From Shewanella carassii (GTDB lineage Bacteria; Pseudomonadota; Gammaproteobacteria; Enterobacterales; Shewanellaceae), in the NCBI RefSeq assembly GCF_002777975.1, contig NZ_NGVS01000007.1, positions 216 through 64,215 of the forward strand: a DNA stretch of 64,000 nucleotides, in the 5' to 3' direction. The position numbers and the translations under genes are program-made. The notes beneath the pieces are model-generated. The model saw nothing but the letters and a program-made list of their open reading frames with translations, did no database searches and was not told where the DNA came from. Shown here piece after piece: positions 49,471 through 59,410 of the stretch (position 1 is its first letter; each line of letters opens with the position of its first letter).

Positions 49471-51162
49471 TTACTTCTGCCCTTCGCAGTGCAGGATCAG
49501 CAGATTCAGTTCTCGTAACGCTACAGAAAACTTCGCAAATTCATGAGTTTGCGAGGTTTTGAAGTCAGCCAGCATGTGGAACCAGCGCTCCAGCAAGCCC
49601 TGATTGAGTTCGACCCACTGCTCAATAATGGCATCGGACTCACAACTATCGCTACAACTGCGCAGTACCGCCGAAGTCAGTGCTCTTTGCTGCCAATCCA
49701 ACTCCTCGCGGAACGCCGCCCTGGCCAGTGCCTGCCAGTGGTTGGCCACTGGTTGACCACCTATCTGTTCCAAGAACCAGTGCAGATCGATTCTGGCACC
49801 CAACTTAAAGTAAGTCTCGGCCACCAAGGAAATCGGCTTGGATTCCAGCTGAGCTATCTGAGCGATATCCAGTGCCGAGAACAGCGTGCTCATCTTGGCA
49901 ACCAGACTGGCCACCTCGTGAGGCACGGCTTCTTTTTCCAGCGCGGCAATATCTTCTTCGATACCCGCCAGTTCATCGGCCACCAAGTAGGAACGGATAT
50001 TGGTTTTCAGCTCGTCAAACACCGGCTTATAGAAAGCTACTACCTGTTCAATGCCCATATTCCGGCTGCGATTACGCAGGAACCAGCGACAGGCGCGGCG
50101 CATGTTACGGCGCAGCTGGTGCAGCATTTCACCCTGAACAACCGCGGGTACTATGCCGTTCAAATCAGTAATGGCTTTGGTTAAATCTGCCAAACCAAAC
50201 ACTTCACGGGCCATAGTGTAACAAATGGCGGCATCGGCAACTGAGGCGCCTGTCTCATCCTGCATACGCTGGACAAAATTGAGCCCCATATCGTTAACCA
50301 GTTCATTAGCCAGCGAAGTGGCGATGATCTCGCCGCGCAGCGGATGCTGAGTCATCTTGTCGGCATATTGTTGTTGCAATTTACCGGGGAAGTAGTTGAC
50401 CAGCAGTTGGCTCAACCAGGCATCCTCTGTGATATCGGGCGTCAACAATTGCTCCTTGAGCACCATCTTGGCGTAAGCCACCAATACAGACAGTTCAGGA
50501 CGGGTCAAACCACGACCGCTGGCCAGACGCTCTGAAAGCTCCTCTTCTGTGGGCAGGAACTCCAGTGCCCGGTCCAACTTGCCCTCTTTTTCCAGGTAGT
50601 TGATAAAGCGGATCTGCTCTTTGAGCTGTTCGGCGCCGCGCACCTGGGTCACAGAGATGGTACGGGTCTGATCTTTACAGTCCTGCAGCACTATCTGCGC
50701 CACTTCGTCAGTCATCTCTTCCAGCAGGCGGTTACGCTGCTTGAGGGTCATCTCGCCTTCGGCCACCAGGGCGTTAAGCAGAATTTTGATGTTAACTTCG
50801 TTATCCGAGCAGTCTACACCGCCTACGTTATCGACAAAGTCGGTGTTGATACGACCGCCATTGGCTGCGTATTCAATCCGGCCGAGCTGAGTACAGCCTA
50901 GGTTACCACCTTCGCCTATGATCTTAGCCTTAAGCTCATTGCCATTGACTCTCAAACCGTCGTTGGCGCGGTCGCCAACTTCGGCGTGAGTCTCTTTGCT
51001 AGCCTTGACATAAGTGCCGATACCGCCATTCCAGATCAGATCTACCGGCATTTTCAGCAGGCACTTGATCAGCTCGGTCGGTGTCATCGCATCCTTGTCA
51101 GTCGCCAGCATCTTCTTGATTTCCGGCGTCAAACTGATGGACTTGGCGCTACGGGCAAACAC
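49471..51162 (-). CDS. gdhB: NAD-specific glutamate dehydrogenase, C-terminal part (frameshifted)
   Basis: The downstream 563 residues of the large Bac_GDH enzyme, continuing directly from the upstream piece after a one-base shift. The segment starts as VFARSAKSISLTPEIKKML, the expected sequence after KGGG, and includes the Rossmann-type AKIIGEGGNLGCTQLGRIEYA stretch of the dehydrogenase. A GTG at 51162 could start it, but it has no ribosome site beyond the G-run. The complete C-terminal helical domain is present and intact, so apart from the single base the gene looks under selection. Confidence 0.9.
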   Translation of the reverse strand: MFARSAKSISLTPEIKKMLATDKDAMTPTELIKCLLKMPVDLIWNGGIGTYVKASKETHAEVGDRANDGLRVNGNELKAKIIGEGGNLGCTQLGRIEYAANGGRINTDFVDNVGGVDCSDNEVNIKILLNALVAEGEMTLKQRNRLLEEMTDEVAQIVLQDCKDQTRTISVTQVRGAEQLKEQIRFINYLEKEGKLDRALEFLPTEEELSERLASGRGLTRPELSVLVAYAKMVLKEQLLTPDITEDAWLSQLLVNYFPGKLQQQYADKMTQHPLRGEIIATSLANELVNDMGLNFVQRMQDETGASVADAAICYTMAREVFGLADLTKAITDLNGIVPAVVQGEMLHQLRRNMRRACRWFLRNRSRNMGIEQVVAFYKPVFDELKTNIRSYLVADELAGIEEDIAALEKEAVPHEVASLVAKMSTLFSALDIAQIAQLESKPISLVAETYFKLGARIDLHWFLEQIGGQPVANHWQALARAAFREELDWQQRALTSAVLRSCSDSCESDAIIEQWVELNQGLLERWFHMLADFKTSQTHEFAKFSVALRELNLLILHCEGQK

Positions 51163-54100
51163 GCCCCCCCCCTTTGGAGATCAGCTCCTTGTTGTAATCT
51201 TCCCAGCTGGAGCGGGGCAGATTAAACAGACGCTTGCGCTCAACAAAGCTGGTCGCTGAGTCCGGCGTTGGGTCGATAAAGATATGCATGTGGTTAAAAG
51301 CGGCCACCAGCTGGGTATGCTCAGACAAGAGCATGCCGTTACCGAATACATCGCCGGCCATATCACCGATACCGACACAGGTGAAATCTGTGGTCTGGCA
51401 ATCGATACCCACTTCGCGGAAGTGACGTTTCACCGACTCCCAAGCGCCACGGGCGGTGATCCCCATCTTCTTGTGGTCATAACCGTTAGAACCACCGGAA
51501 GCAAAGGCATCACCCAGCCAGAAGCCATATTCAATAGCAATGGCGTTGGCAGTGTCAGAGAAGGTGGCTGTTCCTTTATCGGCAGCGACCACCAGGTAAG
51601 GATCGTCTTCATCGTGACGCACCACATCCATAGGGGGCACTAGGTCACCGTTGACGATATTGTCTGTGATATCCAGCAGACCCCGGATAAAGATCCGGTA
51701 GCATTCCTGACCTTCGGTGAAGAAGGCTTCACGTCCGCCCTCGGTCGGCAACTGTTTACAAACAAAGCCTCCCTTGGCACCCACAGGCACAATCACAGTG
51801 TTCTTAACCTGCTGTGCCTTCACCAGCCCCAGCACTTCGGTACGGAAGTCTTCGCGGCGATCAGACCAGCGCAGACCACCACGGGCCACCTTACCACCGC
51901 GCAGATGCACACCCTCAACCCTTGGGCTGTAGACGAAGATTTCAAACTTCGGCAGTGGCTTGGGCATTTCTGGGATCTGATCCGGGGCAAACTTGAAGGA
52001 GATATAATCCTTCGGCAAACCCGCAGCATCTTGTTGATAGAAGTTGGTTCTCAACGTGGCGTTGATAAGTTCCAGATAGCGACGGATGATACGGTCATCA
52101 TCCAGGCTGGAGACATCATCGAGACGCAGATTGATCTGCTCGATAAACTTGTCCAGCGTGCGGGTCTTCAGCTTGGGGTTGAACTTACGAATAAACATCT
52201 TCACTAGCGAATCGGCGATCTGCGGATAACGGCTGAAGGTTTCTTCGATGTAAGCCTGGCTGAAGGTTGCATCGATTTGGCGCATATACTTGGCATAGGC
52301 GCGCAGCACTGACACTTCGCGGCCGGAAAGTCCGGTAGCCAGCACCATACGGTTGAAGCCATCATCTTCCAGCTTCTTCTGCCAAACCTGTGCCAGCGCA
52401 GTCTGGAATCTGTCCTGACTGTCAGCCAGATTCTCAGTGGCGCTGCCTTGTACCGTCATCAGGAAGTCGAGGATCCAGAAGGTCGCCCCATCTGTGGTCT
52501 TCACTTCATAAGGGCGCTCATTGATCACCCTGAGACCGAAGTTTTCCAGCATAGGCAGCACATCCGACAGATGGATAGGCTCATCCTTGTGGAACAGCTT
52601 CAAACGCACCTTGTTACTGCCGGGTGCCGCTTCCTGCGGCTGATAGAACAACATGCCCAGCTTATGATCGTCGTCCAGCGCTTCCAGTTGTTGCAGATCT
52701 ACCACGGCCGAGGTGGCCAAGACATCATCTTTGTAACTCTGTGGGAAAGCGGTCAGATAACGCTTGAACAGGCGGGTGCCCTGCTCTTCACCCAGTGAAT
52801 TGTTGAGCGCGCTTTGAAGTTTATCTTCCCATAAGCGTGCCGCTTCAATCAGGTTGTTTTCTATGGCAGCCACATCGAGTTCCAAATTATTGTTGTTGTC
52901 GACTTTAACTATGTAGTGGGTACGGGCCAAGCTCGACTCGGAGAAGTAAGTGGTAAACTCCACCTCTTCAGTGCTGTTAAAGGTTTGGGCAAAGATCCTT
53001 TGAGTCTCTTCACGCAGGCGGGTGTTGTATCTGTCTTTGGAGACATACACCAAACAAGACAAGAAACGGCCGAAACCATCTTTACGGACAAACAGTTTGA
53101 GTTTGTCTCTGTCCTGCATATCCAACACACCGTGTGCCATGTGCGACAGCTCATCGACACTGGCCTGAATAATCTCATCCCTTGGCAGGTTTTCCAGAAT
53201 ATTCATCAGAGCCTTGTAATCGTGGGAGCGCGGTGCCAGTCCTGACTTGTCCATTACCCGCTGGATCTTCTCGGCCAGCAGGGGGATCTCTTTCGGGCTA
53301 CGGTTGTATAGATTAGAGGCGTACAAGCCGATGAATCTATCTTCACCGACAACATTACCGGCCTCATCGAAACGTTTGACGCCGATATAATCGACATAAG
53401 CAGGCCTATGAACCCGGCTCTTGGCACTGCTCTTGGTCAGGATCAACAGGCTGTTGTCCAATGCTTCACGGCGAGCCGACTCTGAGAAAGAAGACAGCAT
53501 TAAGCCGTGCTCGGGCTGCGCCTTGCCGGGTTTATTCATCAGGCCAAGGCTGCTGGCCATATCGGGTACCAGCTCAACGTCACCCTCGACTTTACGCAGG
53601 TCGTAGCGACGATAACCCATCAGAGTAAAGTGATGGTTGTTCAAATAGTTAAGGAAGCGAGTCGCTTCTTCAAGCTCGGCCTTGTCACCGGGGAATGGGC
53701 GCTTGGGCAACTCTTCTGCTACTTCGGCCAACTTGTCGGACATGGCACTCCAATCATTGACGGCGGCGGCCACATCGCCGAGCACGGACTCTATCTCTTT
53801 TTCGAGTTGTTTTATGTCCTTGTCGCTGCTTTGGCGGTCGATTTCAATCAGGAAGACCGCCACCTTATCGCTGTCTTCCTTGCTGTCGTTAACAAAGCTG
53901 ACGCGATTGATGTCTTTGCCTTGGCGCTCGATGGCCAGTGGCGTATGCAACATCATATGAGCGGTGATCCCCAAACGGTTGAGAGCCATACCCAAAGAAT
54001 CCACCAAGAAAGGCATGTCGGGCTGCACAACTTCGATGATGGAGTGGGTTGATTGCCAGCCGTGCTTGGCCTGGCTTGGGTTGAATACCCTTAAATGAGT

Positions 54101-54319
54101 TTCCCCACAAGGCGTGCTGTTCAGGGCATTCCAAAGACTCAAAACGGCACCGTAGAGATCGCTGTCGTTACGGGCTTGGAGATCGTCTTTGGACATGTGA
54201 GCGTAGAGGCAGGTGGCGAACTGTTCCACCTGATTTGCTTGTGCTTTAGGGACTTTGGAGCGAATTAAACTGACTACCTTTTCAAGTAGTACTGAAGGCA
54301 TTGCATCTTTCAAGGCCAT
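51149..54319 (-). CDS. gdhB: NAD-specific glutamate dehydrogenase, N-terminal part (frameshifted)
   Basis: The upstream 1056 residues of the roughly 1615-residue (180-kDa class) NAD-glutamate dehydrogenase, which oxidises glutamate to 2-oxoglutarate. The N-terminal ACT-like regulatory regions are followed by the catalytic start: GGLRWSDRREDFRTEVLGLVKAQ, VPVGAKGGFVCK with the catalytic Lys, and GIGDMAGDVFGNGML. The frame ends early as KGGGRVCP and stop because of the nine-G run. As written, the protein lacks part of its dehydrogenase core and would be inactive unless slippage restores the frame. It is upstream of pyrD on the same strand. Confidence 0.9.
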   Translation of the reverse strand: MALKDAMPSVLLEKVVSLIRSKVPKAQANQVEQFATCLYAHMSKDDLQARNDSDLYGAVLSLWNALNSTPCGETHLRVFNPSQAKHGWQSTHSIIEVVQPDMPFLVDSLGMALNRLGITAHMMLHTPLAIERQGKDINRVSFVNDSKEDSDKVAVFLIEIDRQSSDKDIKQLEKEIESVLGDVAAAVNDWSAMSDKLAEVAEELPKRPFPGDKAELEEATRFLNYLNNHHFTLMGYRRYDLRKVEGDVELVPDMASSLGLMNKPGKAQPEHGLMLSSFSESARREALDNSLLILTKSSAKSRVHRPAYVDYIGVKRFDEAGNVVGEDRFIGLYASNLYNRSPKEIPLLAEKIQRVMDKSGLAPRSHDYKALMNILENLPRDEIIQASVDELSHMAHGVLDMQDRDKLKLFVRKDGFGRFLSCLVYVSKDRYNTRLREETQRIFAQTFNSTEEVEFTTYFSESSLARTHYIVKVDNNNNLELDVAAIENNLIEAARLWEDKLQSALNNSLGEEQGTRLFKRYLTAFPQSYKDDVLATSAVVDLQQLEALDDDHKLGMLFYQPQEAAPGSNKVRLKLFHKDEPIHLSDVLPMLENFGLRVINERPYEVKTTDGATFWILDFLMTVQGSATENLADSQDRFQTALAQVWQKKLEDDGFNRMVLATGLSGREVSVLRAYAKYMRQIDATFSQAYIEETFSRYPQIADSLVKMFIRKFNPKLKTRTLDKFIEQINLRLDDVSSLDDDRIIRRYLELINATLRTNFYQQDAAGLPKDYISFKFAPDQIPEMPKPLPKFEIFVYSPRVEGVHLRGGKVARGGLRWSDRREDFRTEVLGLVKAQQVKNTVIVPVGAKGGFVCKQLPTEGGREAFFTEGQECYRIFIRGLLDITDNIVNGDLVPPMDVVRHDEDDPYLVVAADKGTATFSDTANAIAIEYGFWLGDAFASGGSNGYDHKKMGITARGAWESVKRHFREVGIDCQTTDFTCVGIGDMAGDVFGNGMLLSEHTQLVAAFNHMHIFIDPTPDSATSFVERKRLFNLPRSSWEDYNKELISKGGGRVCP
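51164..51172 (-). other. +1 frameshift in a nine-G homopolymer in gdhB
   Basis: On the minus strand the sequence reads TCC AAA then nine G then CGTG. With eight G the frame would read Ser-Lys-Gly-Gly-Gly-Val-Phe-Ala-Arg and join both halves exactly. With nine it runs to a near stop. A one-base excess in a homopolymer fits a sequencing error, true mutation, or a phase-variable/slippage site. Confidence 0.9.
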
Positions 54320-54549
54320 TTTGCTGTTTCCTTAAGCGTCTATGGCAGCGCTTTTTTCATTATATGGATGCTTCGACGAATGACCCGGACCTGAATTTTT
54401 GTGACCGAGGTCATGCCGCGCAGTGTATTACTAAACACACCATAATTCGAGCAAAATTTTAGTGGTACATCCTGTACAAATCCAGCAATGACGGGATATT
54501 GAAGGGAGTGATGAAGAAACAATCGGAATAACAGACTAACTATGCAGCA

Positions 54550-54578
54550 GGGGCAGGAGAAACTTCTTCTCCTGCCCC
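54550..54578 (-). terminator. Hairpin after the RND permease gene
   Basis: A 12-bp stem, GGGGCAGGAGAA with TTCTCCTGCCCC, lies 6 bases from the permease stop. It lacks a T-run, so termination may be partial. The remaining 54320-54549 stretch holds the gdhB promoter region, not resolved. Confidence 0.6.
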
Positions 54579-54583
54579 TATCA

Positions 54584-56893
54584 CTAGCTGTGTTTGCGCC
54601 AGAAAAGTGCCGCCAGCGCAGGCAGGATAATTATGGCACCTAGCATGTTGACCACAAACATGAAGGTAAGCAAAATTCCCATATCCATCTGGAACTTAAG
54701 TGCAGAGAAGAACCAAGTACTCACCCCAATGGCCAAGGTCAGGCCGGTGAAGATGACCGCACTGCCTCGCTCCATCAAGGCTTCGAAATAGGCTTGCTGC
54801 ACCGCCATACCATCACGCAATTTCACCGCCATGGTCGACAGGATATAGATGCCATAGTCCACCCCAATACCCACCCCGAGGGCTATAACCGGCAAGGTGC
54901 TCACCGTCAGGCCGATATCCAGCCAGGTCATCAGTGCCTGCGCCAGTGTCGATACCACATACAGAGGCAGAATGACTGCAATCGTGGCTTTCAGCGAGCG
55001 GAAGCTTATCAGACAGAGGATAAACACGGCGCCATAGACATACAGCATCATAGGCAGTTGCGCCTCGGCCACCGCCTCGTTGGTTGCCGCCATCACCCCC
55101 ACAGGGCCGGAAGCGAGTTTAAAGCTCAGCTTGTCGTCATCCATTTCGGCGGCCAGCAGCTTTACCTTACTCACCACCTGCTCTATGGTTTCCGCCTTGT
55201 GATCCTTAAGAAACAGATAAACAGGCATCACAGAGCAATCGCCGTTCAGCAGGCCGGTACTGGTAGGAATTTGTGACACCAGCTGGGCTAGGCTCGCCGG
55301 GCTCCTGGGCAATACCTGCCACTTGGGGCTACCCTCGTTGAAACCGGCATTCACCTGGCGTGCCACCGAGGCAATACTGGCAGTAAACTCAACCCCTGGG
55401 GTGTTGCGTGCCAACCATTCGAACCTGTCAATCTTCTCCAGCGCCGAGTGATAGGTGCAGGCCTCGGGATAAGCTTCCACTATCACGCTCATCACGTCAG
55501 TGGTGATAGAGAAATGATCAGTAATAAAGAAAGTGTCCTGGTTATAGCGAGAGTCCTGATGCAGCGCCGGTGCTCCGCCCTGAAGATCGCCGATTTGCAT
55601 CTTGCCGGCTTGCTGCAGCCCGCCCAGATAAAGCAGCGCCGTCACAGCCACTACCACCACAGCATATTTTGGGGTGGCAAAACAGGTGAGCTTTTGCCAA
55701 AAGGCCGCTGTCTTAGCCTCGGTGCCAGCATCCGCTTTCGCGGCCTTTATCTGGAAGAAGGAGATCACCAGAGGCAAGAGTATCAGGTTGGTCAGGATGA
55801 TCACTGCTACCCCAAGCGATGCGGAAATCGCCAACTCGCGAATAATGCCGATATCGATTGCCAGCAAAGTCATAAACCCTATGGTATCCGACAACAAGGC
55901 GACCCCGCCCGGCACCAAGAGGCTACGAAATGCCGAAGCCGCCGCCACCTTGGTACTCAGGCCATCGGCAACCCGCTTGCGGATGGCATTGATCATCTGT
56001 ACCCCGTGGCTGACCCCTATGGCAAATACCAAAAACGGCACCAGAATCGACATGGGATCCAAGCCAAAGCCCACCACGGTCAAGAGTCCAAGCTGCCAGA
56101 CCACGGCAATCAAGCTGCACACCAAAGGCAGCAGGGTCAACACCATGGAGCGGGAGAAGAGATATACCATCAGGGCCGTGACCAAAATGGCTATCAGGAA
56201 AAACAGCAGCACTCCTTTGGCCCCGTCTGCCACATCACCGGCCATCTTGGCAAAGCCTATGATGTGAATCTTTATGCCATCTTTTTCAAACTGGCCTCTG
56301 AGTTGCTCTTCCAGTTGCGCGGCAAACGCCAAAGTGTCCAATGGCTCGCCGGTTTGCGGATCAAAGTCCATCAGCTGCGCCGTCACCATGGCGGCGCTGT
56401 AATCCTCAGCCACCAAACGGCCGACTATGCCGGCTTTTTCGATATTGCCTCTAACCCGTTCAAGCCCGGCTTCTGTGGTACTGAAATCCGCCGGGATCAC
56501 CGGCCCCCCGGCAAAGCCGTCTTCCACCACTTCAGTAAAACGTGTCGACGGCGAAAACAGGGATTTCACCTGGGAGCGTTCTACCCCGGGAATGAAGAAC
56601 AGTTGATCATGTACATTCTTCAGGGTGTCGAAAAACGCGGGATTGAAAATATTACCGCTGCTGTCTTCTACCGCCACCATGATCGAGTTGGCGCCGCCAA
56701 ACTGCTTCTGGTGTTTGAGGTAGGTCTGCATATAGGGATGATGCAGCGGGATGTTTTTGACAAATGCCGCATCCATTTTCAGCTGACTGGCCTGAAAGCC
56801 CAGAAATACCGTGGTCAGCGCAAACAGCAGTATCACTCCGATACGATTGCGAAAGAGAAAACTCTCAATCCCATTGACCAGTCTGTCTAACAT
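54584..56893 (-). CDS. RND-superfamily (MMPL-type) inner-membrane transporter
   Basis: A 769-residue transporter with 12 predicted membrane segments in the 1+5 and 1+5 order of RND proteins, with two large periplasmic loops (about residues 40-215 and 430-600). FAIGVSHGVQMINAIRKR and the late ALGVGIGVDYGIYILSTM are the duplicated segment carrying the family's membrane motif. This half-size form, without membrane-fusion or TolC partners nearby, belongs to the MMPL/HpnN-type lipid or hydrophobe transporters rather than to drug efflux. It starts 12 bases after the YCF48-like gene. Confidence 0.88.
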   Translation of the reverse strand: MLDRLVNGIESFLFRNRIGVILLFALTTVFLGFQASQLKMDAAFVKNIPLHHPYMQTYLKHQKQFGGANSIMVAVEDSSGNIFNPAFFDTLKNVHDQLFFIPGVERSQVKSLFSPSTRFTEVVEDGFAGGPVIPADFSTTEAGLERVRGNIEKAGIVGRLVAEDYSAAMVTAQLMDFDPQTGEPLDTLAFAAQLEEQLRGQFEKDGIKIHIIGFAKMAGDVADGAKGVLLFFLIAILVTALMVYLFSRSMVLTLLPLVCSLIAVVWQLGLLTVVGFGLDPMSILVPFLVFAIGVSHGVQMINAIRKRVADGLSTKVAAASAFRSLLVPGGVALLSDTIGFMTLLAIDIGIIRELAISASLGVAVIILTNLILLPLVISFFQIKAAKADAGTEAKTAAFWQKLTCFATPKYAVVVVAVTALLYLGGLQQAGKMQIGDLQGGAPALHQDSRYNQDTFFITDHFSITTDVMSVIVEAYPEACTYHSALEKIDRFEWLARNTPGVEFTASIASVARQVNAGFNEGSPKWQVLPRSPASLAQLVSQIPTSTGLLNGDCSVMPVYLFLKDHKAETIEQVVSKVKLLAAEMDDDKLSFKLASGPVGVMAATNEAVAEAQLPMMLYVYGAVFILCLISFRSLKATIAVILPLYVVSTLAQALMTWLDIGLTVSTLPVIALGVGIGVDYGIYILSTMAVKLRDGMAVQQAYFEALMERGSAVIFTGLTLAIGVSTWFFSALKFQMDMGILLTFMFVVNMLGAIIILPALAALFWRKHS

Positions 56894-56905
56894 AATAATG
56901 GCCCT

Positions 56906-57946
56906 TTATTGTTGTTTTAGTTCGAAAAGCCCTTTGGTCCCGGCTATCCATAACCGGCCCTTAGGGTCTACAGCAACTGCCGATAAATTTTCCCCTCTGC
57001 GCTGGGTCACCAGCTCAGCGTGTAAATTGTTATCCAAACGAATAACGGCGCCGCCATTGCCGACCAGCAGTAGGCCCCCTTTGACCGGCGCAGCCGCATT
57101 GAGGGTCGATTCAAGCGGCATCTTTATCTCCTGCCACTGACTCATATCTTCCGGTGCGCTGAAGGCATGCCCTCGCAGACCAAACACATAGAGCTGTTTA
57201 TCCTTTTCTATGGCATTAAACAAAGAGCCGTCATAAATAAACTCCAGTCGCTGCCACAAACGGCCGCCATCTTCGGAAATGGCTACCATTCCCAGCTCCC
57301 CGACCATGAGTAAACGCTGATCTTCAAGGGCGATGACCCGGTTGAAATGGGGCAGAATAGAATCAGACTCGGCCCGATAGGCCTCTTCATCCTGCTGTTT
57401 GAGATCCGCCAGATAGTCGGCATCATCTTGGCTCAAGAGCTCAGGGTGAAACTCTTTCTGCCAACTTTGACCGCCATCTGTGGTGCGCAGAAATAGACCA
57501 TAGGCGCCAACGGCTATGCCGTTTTTAACATCGGCAAACCAAACATCCAGCAAGGGCCGGGCAAGCTCTGGCGAACCAAACTGTGACTGCCAGGATAGCC
57601 CGCCATCTTGAGTAGCAAGAATGGTGGCATCATGACCCACGGCCCAGCCATGATTGGCATCGAGAAAAAATACCTTGGTCAACTGCGCCTGACTCGGTGT
57701 CACCACCTGTTGCCACTGAGTGGCATCGGCGCTGAGCCTTAAGATATGACCACGCTCACCGACAGCGACCATAGTGTTGCCGGCCTTAGCAATATCCAGC
57801 ATCAAAGAATGCACCGCCAGAGGCTGCAACTGGCCAGTCAGAGCACCGGTTACAGATTGCGTTTCGGCGTGAAGGGGCGAAATCGCGCCCTGGAATGTGA
57901 GTATGCCAAGGCCCAGAGCCGCTGCTTGAAGCATGCGATACGACAT
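56906..57946 (-). CDS. YCF48-like beta-propeller protein
   Basis: A 346-residue exported protein with a signal peptide (SYRMLQAAALGLGILTFQGAISPLHA) and repeated propeller blades of the BNR/YCF48 kind: NHGWAVGHDATILATQDGGLSWQ, NGIAVGAYGLFLRTTDGGQSWQ and EDGGRLWQ. Such proteins act as assembly or stability factors of membrane complexes, as Ycf48 does in photosystem II. Here it sits between the envelope proteins and the RND permease, so a scaffold role is a reasonable inference. AAGGAAG precedes the ATG at 57946; an earlier in-frame ATG at 57997 does not have one. Confidence 0.82.
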   Translation of the reverse strand: MSYRMLQAAALGLGILTFQGAISPLHAETQSVTGALTGQLQPLAVHSLMLDIAKAGNTMVAVGERGHILRLSADATQWQQVVTPSQAQLTKVFFLDANHGWAVGHDATILATQDGGLSWQSQFGSPELARPLLDVWFADVKNGIAVGAYGLFLRTTDGGQSWQKEFHPELLSQDDADYLADLKQQDEEAYRAESDSILPHFNRVIALEDQRLLMVGELGMVAISEDGGRLWQRLEFIYDGSLFNAIEKDKQLYVFGLRGHAFSAPEDMSQWQEIKMPLESTLNAAAPVKGGLLLVGNGGAVIRLDNNLHAELVTQRRGENLSAVAVDPKGRLWIAGTKGLFELKQQ

Positions 57947-57968
57947 TACAGACTTCCTTAGGGTTGAA

Positions 57969-58018
57969 AGGGGCGCACGCGCCCCTGGAATTTCCAACTG
58001 GGTGACTTATGTCACCCA
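57969..58018. repeat. Two consecutive hairpins in the DUF1329/YCF48 gap
   Basis: AGGGGCG with CGCCCCT (57969-57975, 57980-57986) and a perfect TGGGTGAC with GTCACCCA (57999-58006, 58011-58018), both with 4-base loops, fill the 83-base gap between the two genes. Neither has a T-run. They may protect upstream mRNA or lower downstream expression. Confidence 0.7.
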
Positions 58019-58029
58019 ACGACACAGGC

Positions 58030-59397
58030 TTAACGTATCCCTTCGCGGCGCAGCGCGGCCGGGGTGAAGTTGGCCTCAGACAACTTGGCATCGAAGTCAT
58101 ACATACGGCCTTCGTTATCCAAACCTATGGCGATATAACGACGAGACTGCAGATCGTAATACACCTCGAGAGTACTCCAGTGAGTCGGCACCTCGTAGTA
58201 GTTCAGACCATGCGCCATGGCAACCCGATACAGTTCGTCACGGTTGTCGTACAGATCGGCGATTGAGACCTGCCAGGAATCCTCATCCAAATAGAAGACT
58301 CGGGTCTTGTAGATATGACGCATGCCCTCTTTCAAGCTGGCCTTGACCACCCAGACTCTGTGCTTTTCATAGCGAATATAATCGGGGTTCAGGTGACCGG
58401 GCTTGAGTAGCTCACTGTACTTGACCTTATCCGAATGCAGACGGTAGTCGTTGTAAGGAATGAATATCTCTTTCTTGCCCAGCAACTCCCAGTTGTAACG
58501 GGAAGGCGAGCCGTTGAACATATCGAAATCATCCGTAGTACGCAGACCATCAGAAACCGTACCGGGCGTGTCAAAGGCCACGTTGGGCGCCTTTCTCACC
58601 CGGCGCTGCCCTGTGTTGTAGGTCCAGGCCTGGCGGGGTTCCTTCTCCTGATCCATGGTTTCTTTCACCAACAGCGCAGTACCGGCCAAACGCGCGGGTT
58701 GCGTCACCACCTGTTTGAATTCAAACAGAATATTGTTCTTTTTCAGTTCATCCAAATTGGCTTCGGGACGAGAGTATTCGAAACGTATCTCCTCGGCCAT
58801 TTCCACCAGTGTGTAATCACCACTGGCGGTAGGCGCCGCCTGATTACGTTCGGTTTCGATATCGACACCGCGGAATCTGAGGATATGGTTCCAAATGGCT
58901 TCCAATCCATTGGCAGGAATGGGGAAAGGAATGCCTATAGACGCGCCATCGACACCATTGCCCTCTGAGACCAGAGTCGCTCTCGGCGCATTGGCCTTGG
59001 TGGCATCATAAATAAACTGCGGCACAGAAGCGGTACGCCGGGTCTGATAGATGTTCATTTTGAAACTATCAGGATAGGTTTCAAACATCTTCAGTTGCCC
59101 CGGCGTCAGGAACTCCTTGTATTGCTCCTTATTGGCTGCGGTAACCGTCACCAGCGGCTTGTCATCCGGAAAGGGATCGGGGTGATGCATGCCTTTTTTA
59201 TAACTGGCAGGAGGTGTGGTAATGCCGCCGTCCCAAGCCGGAATACTACCATCGGCGTTGGGGCCCTTTTCAGCCCCGAGTGGTGTCAGGCTGCTACCCA
59301 GCTTGGCCACATCGGCCTCGGAAACCTTGGCTTCTACGGCTGTAGTGGCCCCCAAAGCCAGAATTACAGCAGCAGACAATATAGCTATCGTTCTCAT
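58030..59397 (-). CDS. DUF1329 periplasmic/outer-membrane protein
   Basis: A 455-residue exported protein with a signal peptide ending near VEA, then the DUF1329 domain over most of its length. Family blocks are LTPLGAEKGPNADGSIPAW at the N-terminus, MAEEIRFEYSRPEA near 205 and RYIAIGLDNEGR near the C-terminus. DUF1329 proteins regularly pair with DUF1302 proteins. I recall that the domain is considered LolA/LolB-like, which would suit lipid binding, but this is not shown by the sequence. It starts 13 bases after DUF1302; AAGGACA precedes the ATG, and an earlier ATG (59463) lies inside DUF1302. Confidence 0.85.
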   Translation of the reverse strand: MRTIAILSAAVILALGATTAVEAKVSEADVAKLGSSLTPLGAEKGPNADGSIPAWDGGITTPPASYKKGMHHPDPFPDDKPLVTVTAANKEQYKEFLTPGQLKMFETYPDSFKMNIYQTRRTASVPQFIYDATKANAPRATLVSEGNGVDGASIGIPFPIPANGLEAIWNHILRFRGVDIETERNQAAPTASGDYTLVEMAEEIRFEYSRPEANLDELKKNNILFEFKQVVTQPARLAGTALLVKETMDQEKEPRQAWTYNTGQRRVRKAPNVAFDTPGTVSDGLRTTDDFDMFNGSPSRYNWELLGKKEIFIPYNDYRLHSDKVKYSELLKPGHLNPDYIRYEKHRVWVVKASLKEGMRHIYKTRVFYLDEDSWQVSIADLYDNRDELYRVAMAHGLNYYEVPTHWSTLEVYYDLQSRRYIAIGLDNEGRMYDFDAKLSEANFTPAALRREGIR

Positions 59398-59410
59398 TTT
59401 ATTGTCCTTA

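Noticed and set aside
55448..56890. A 480-residue frame antisense to the RND permease
   Set aside because: The permease frame has membrane segments and family motifs; the antisense frame has none and results from codon bias.
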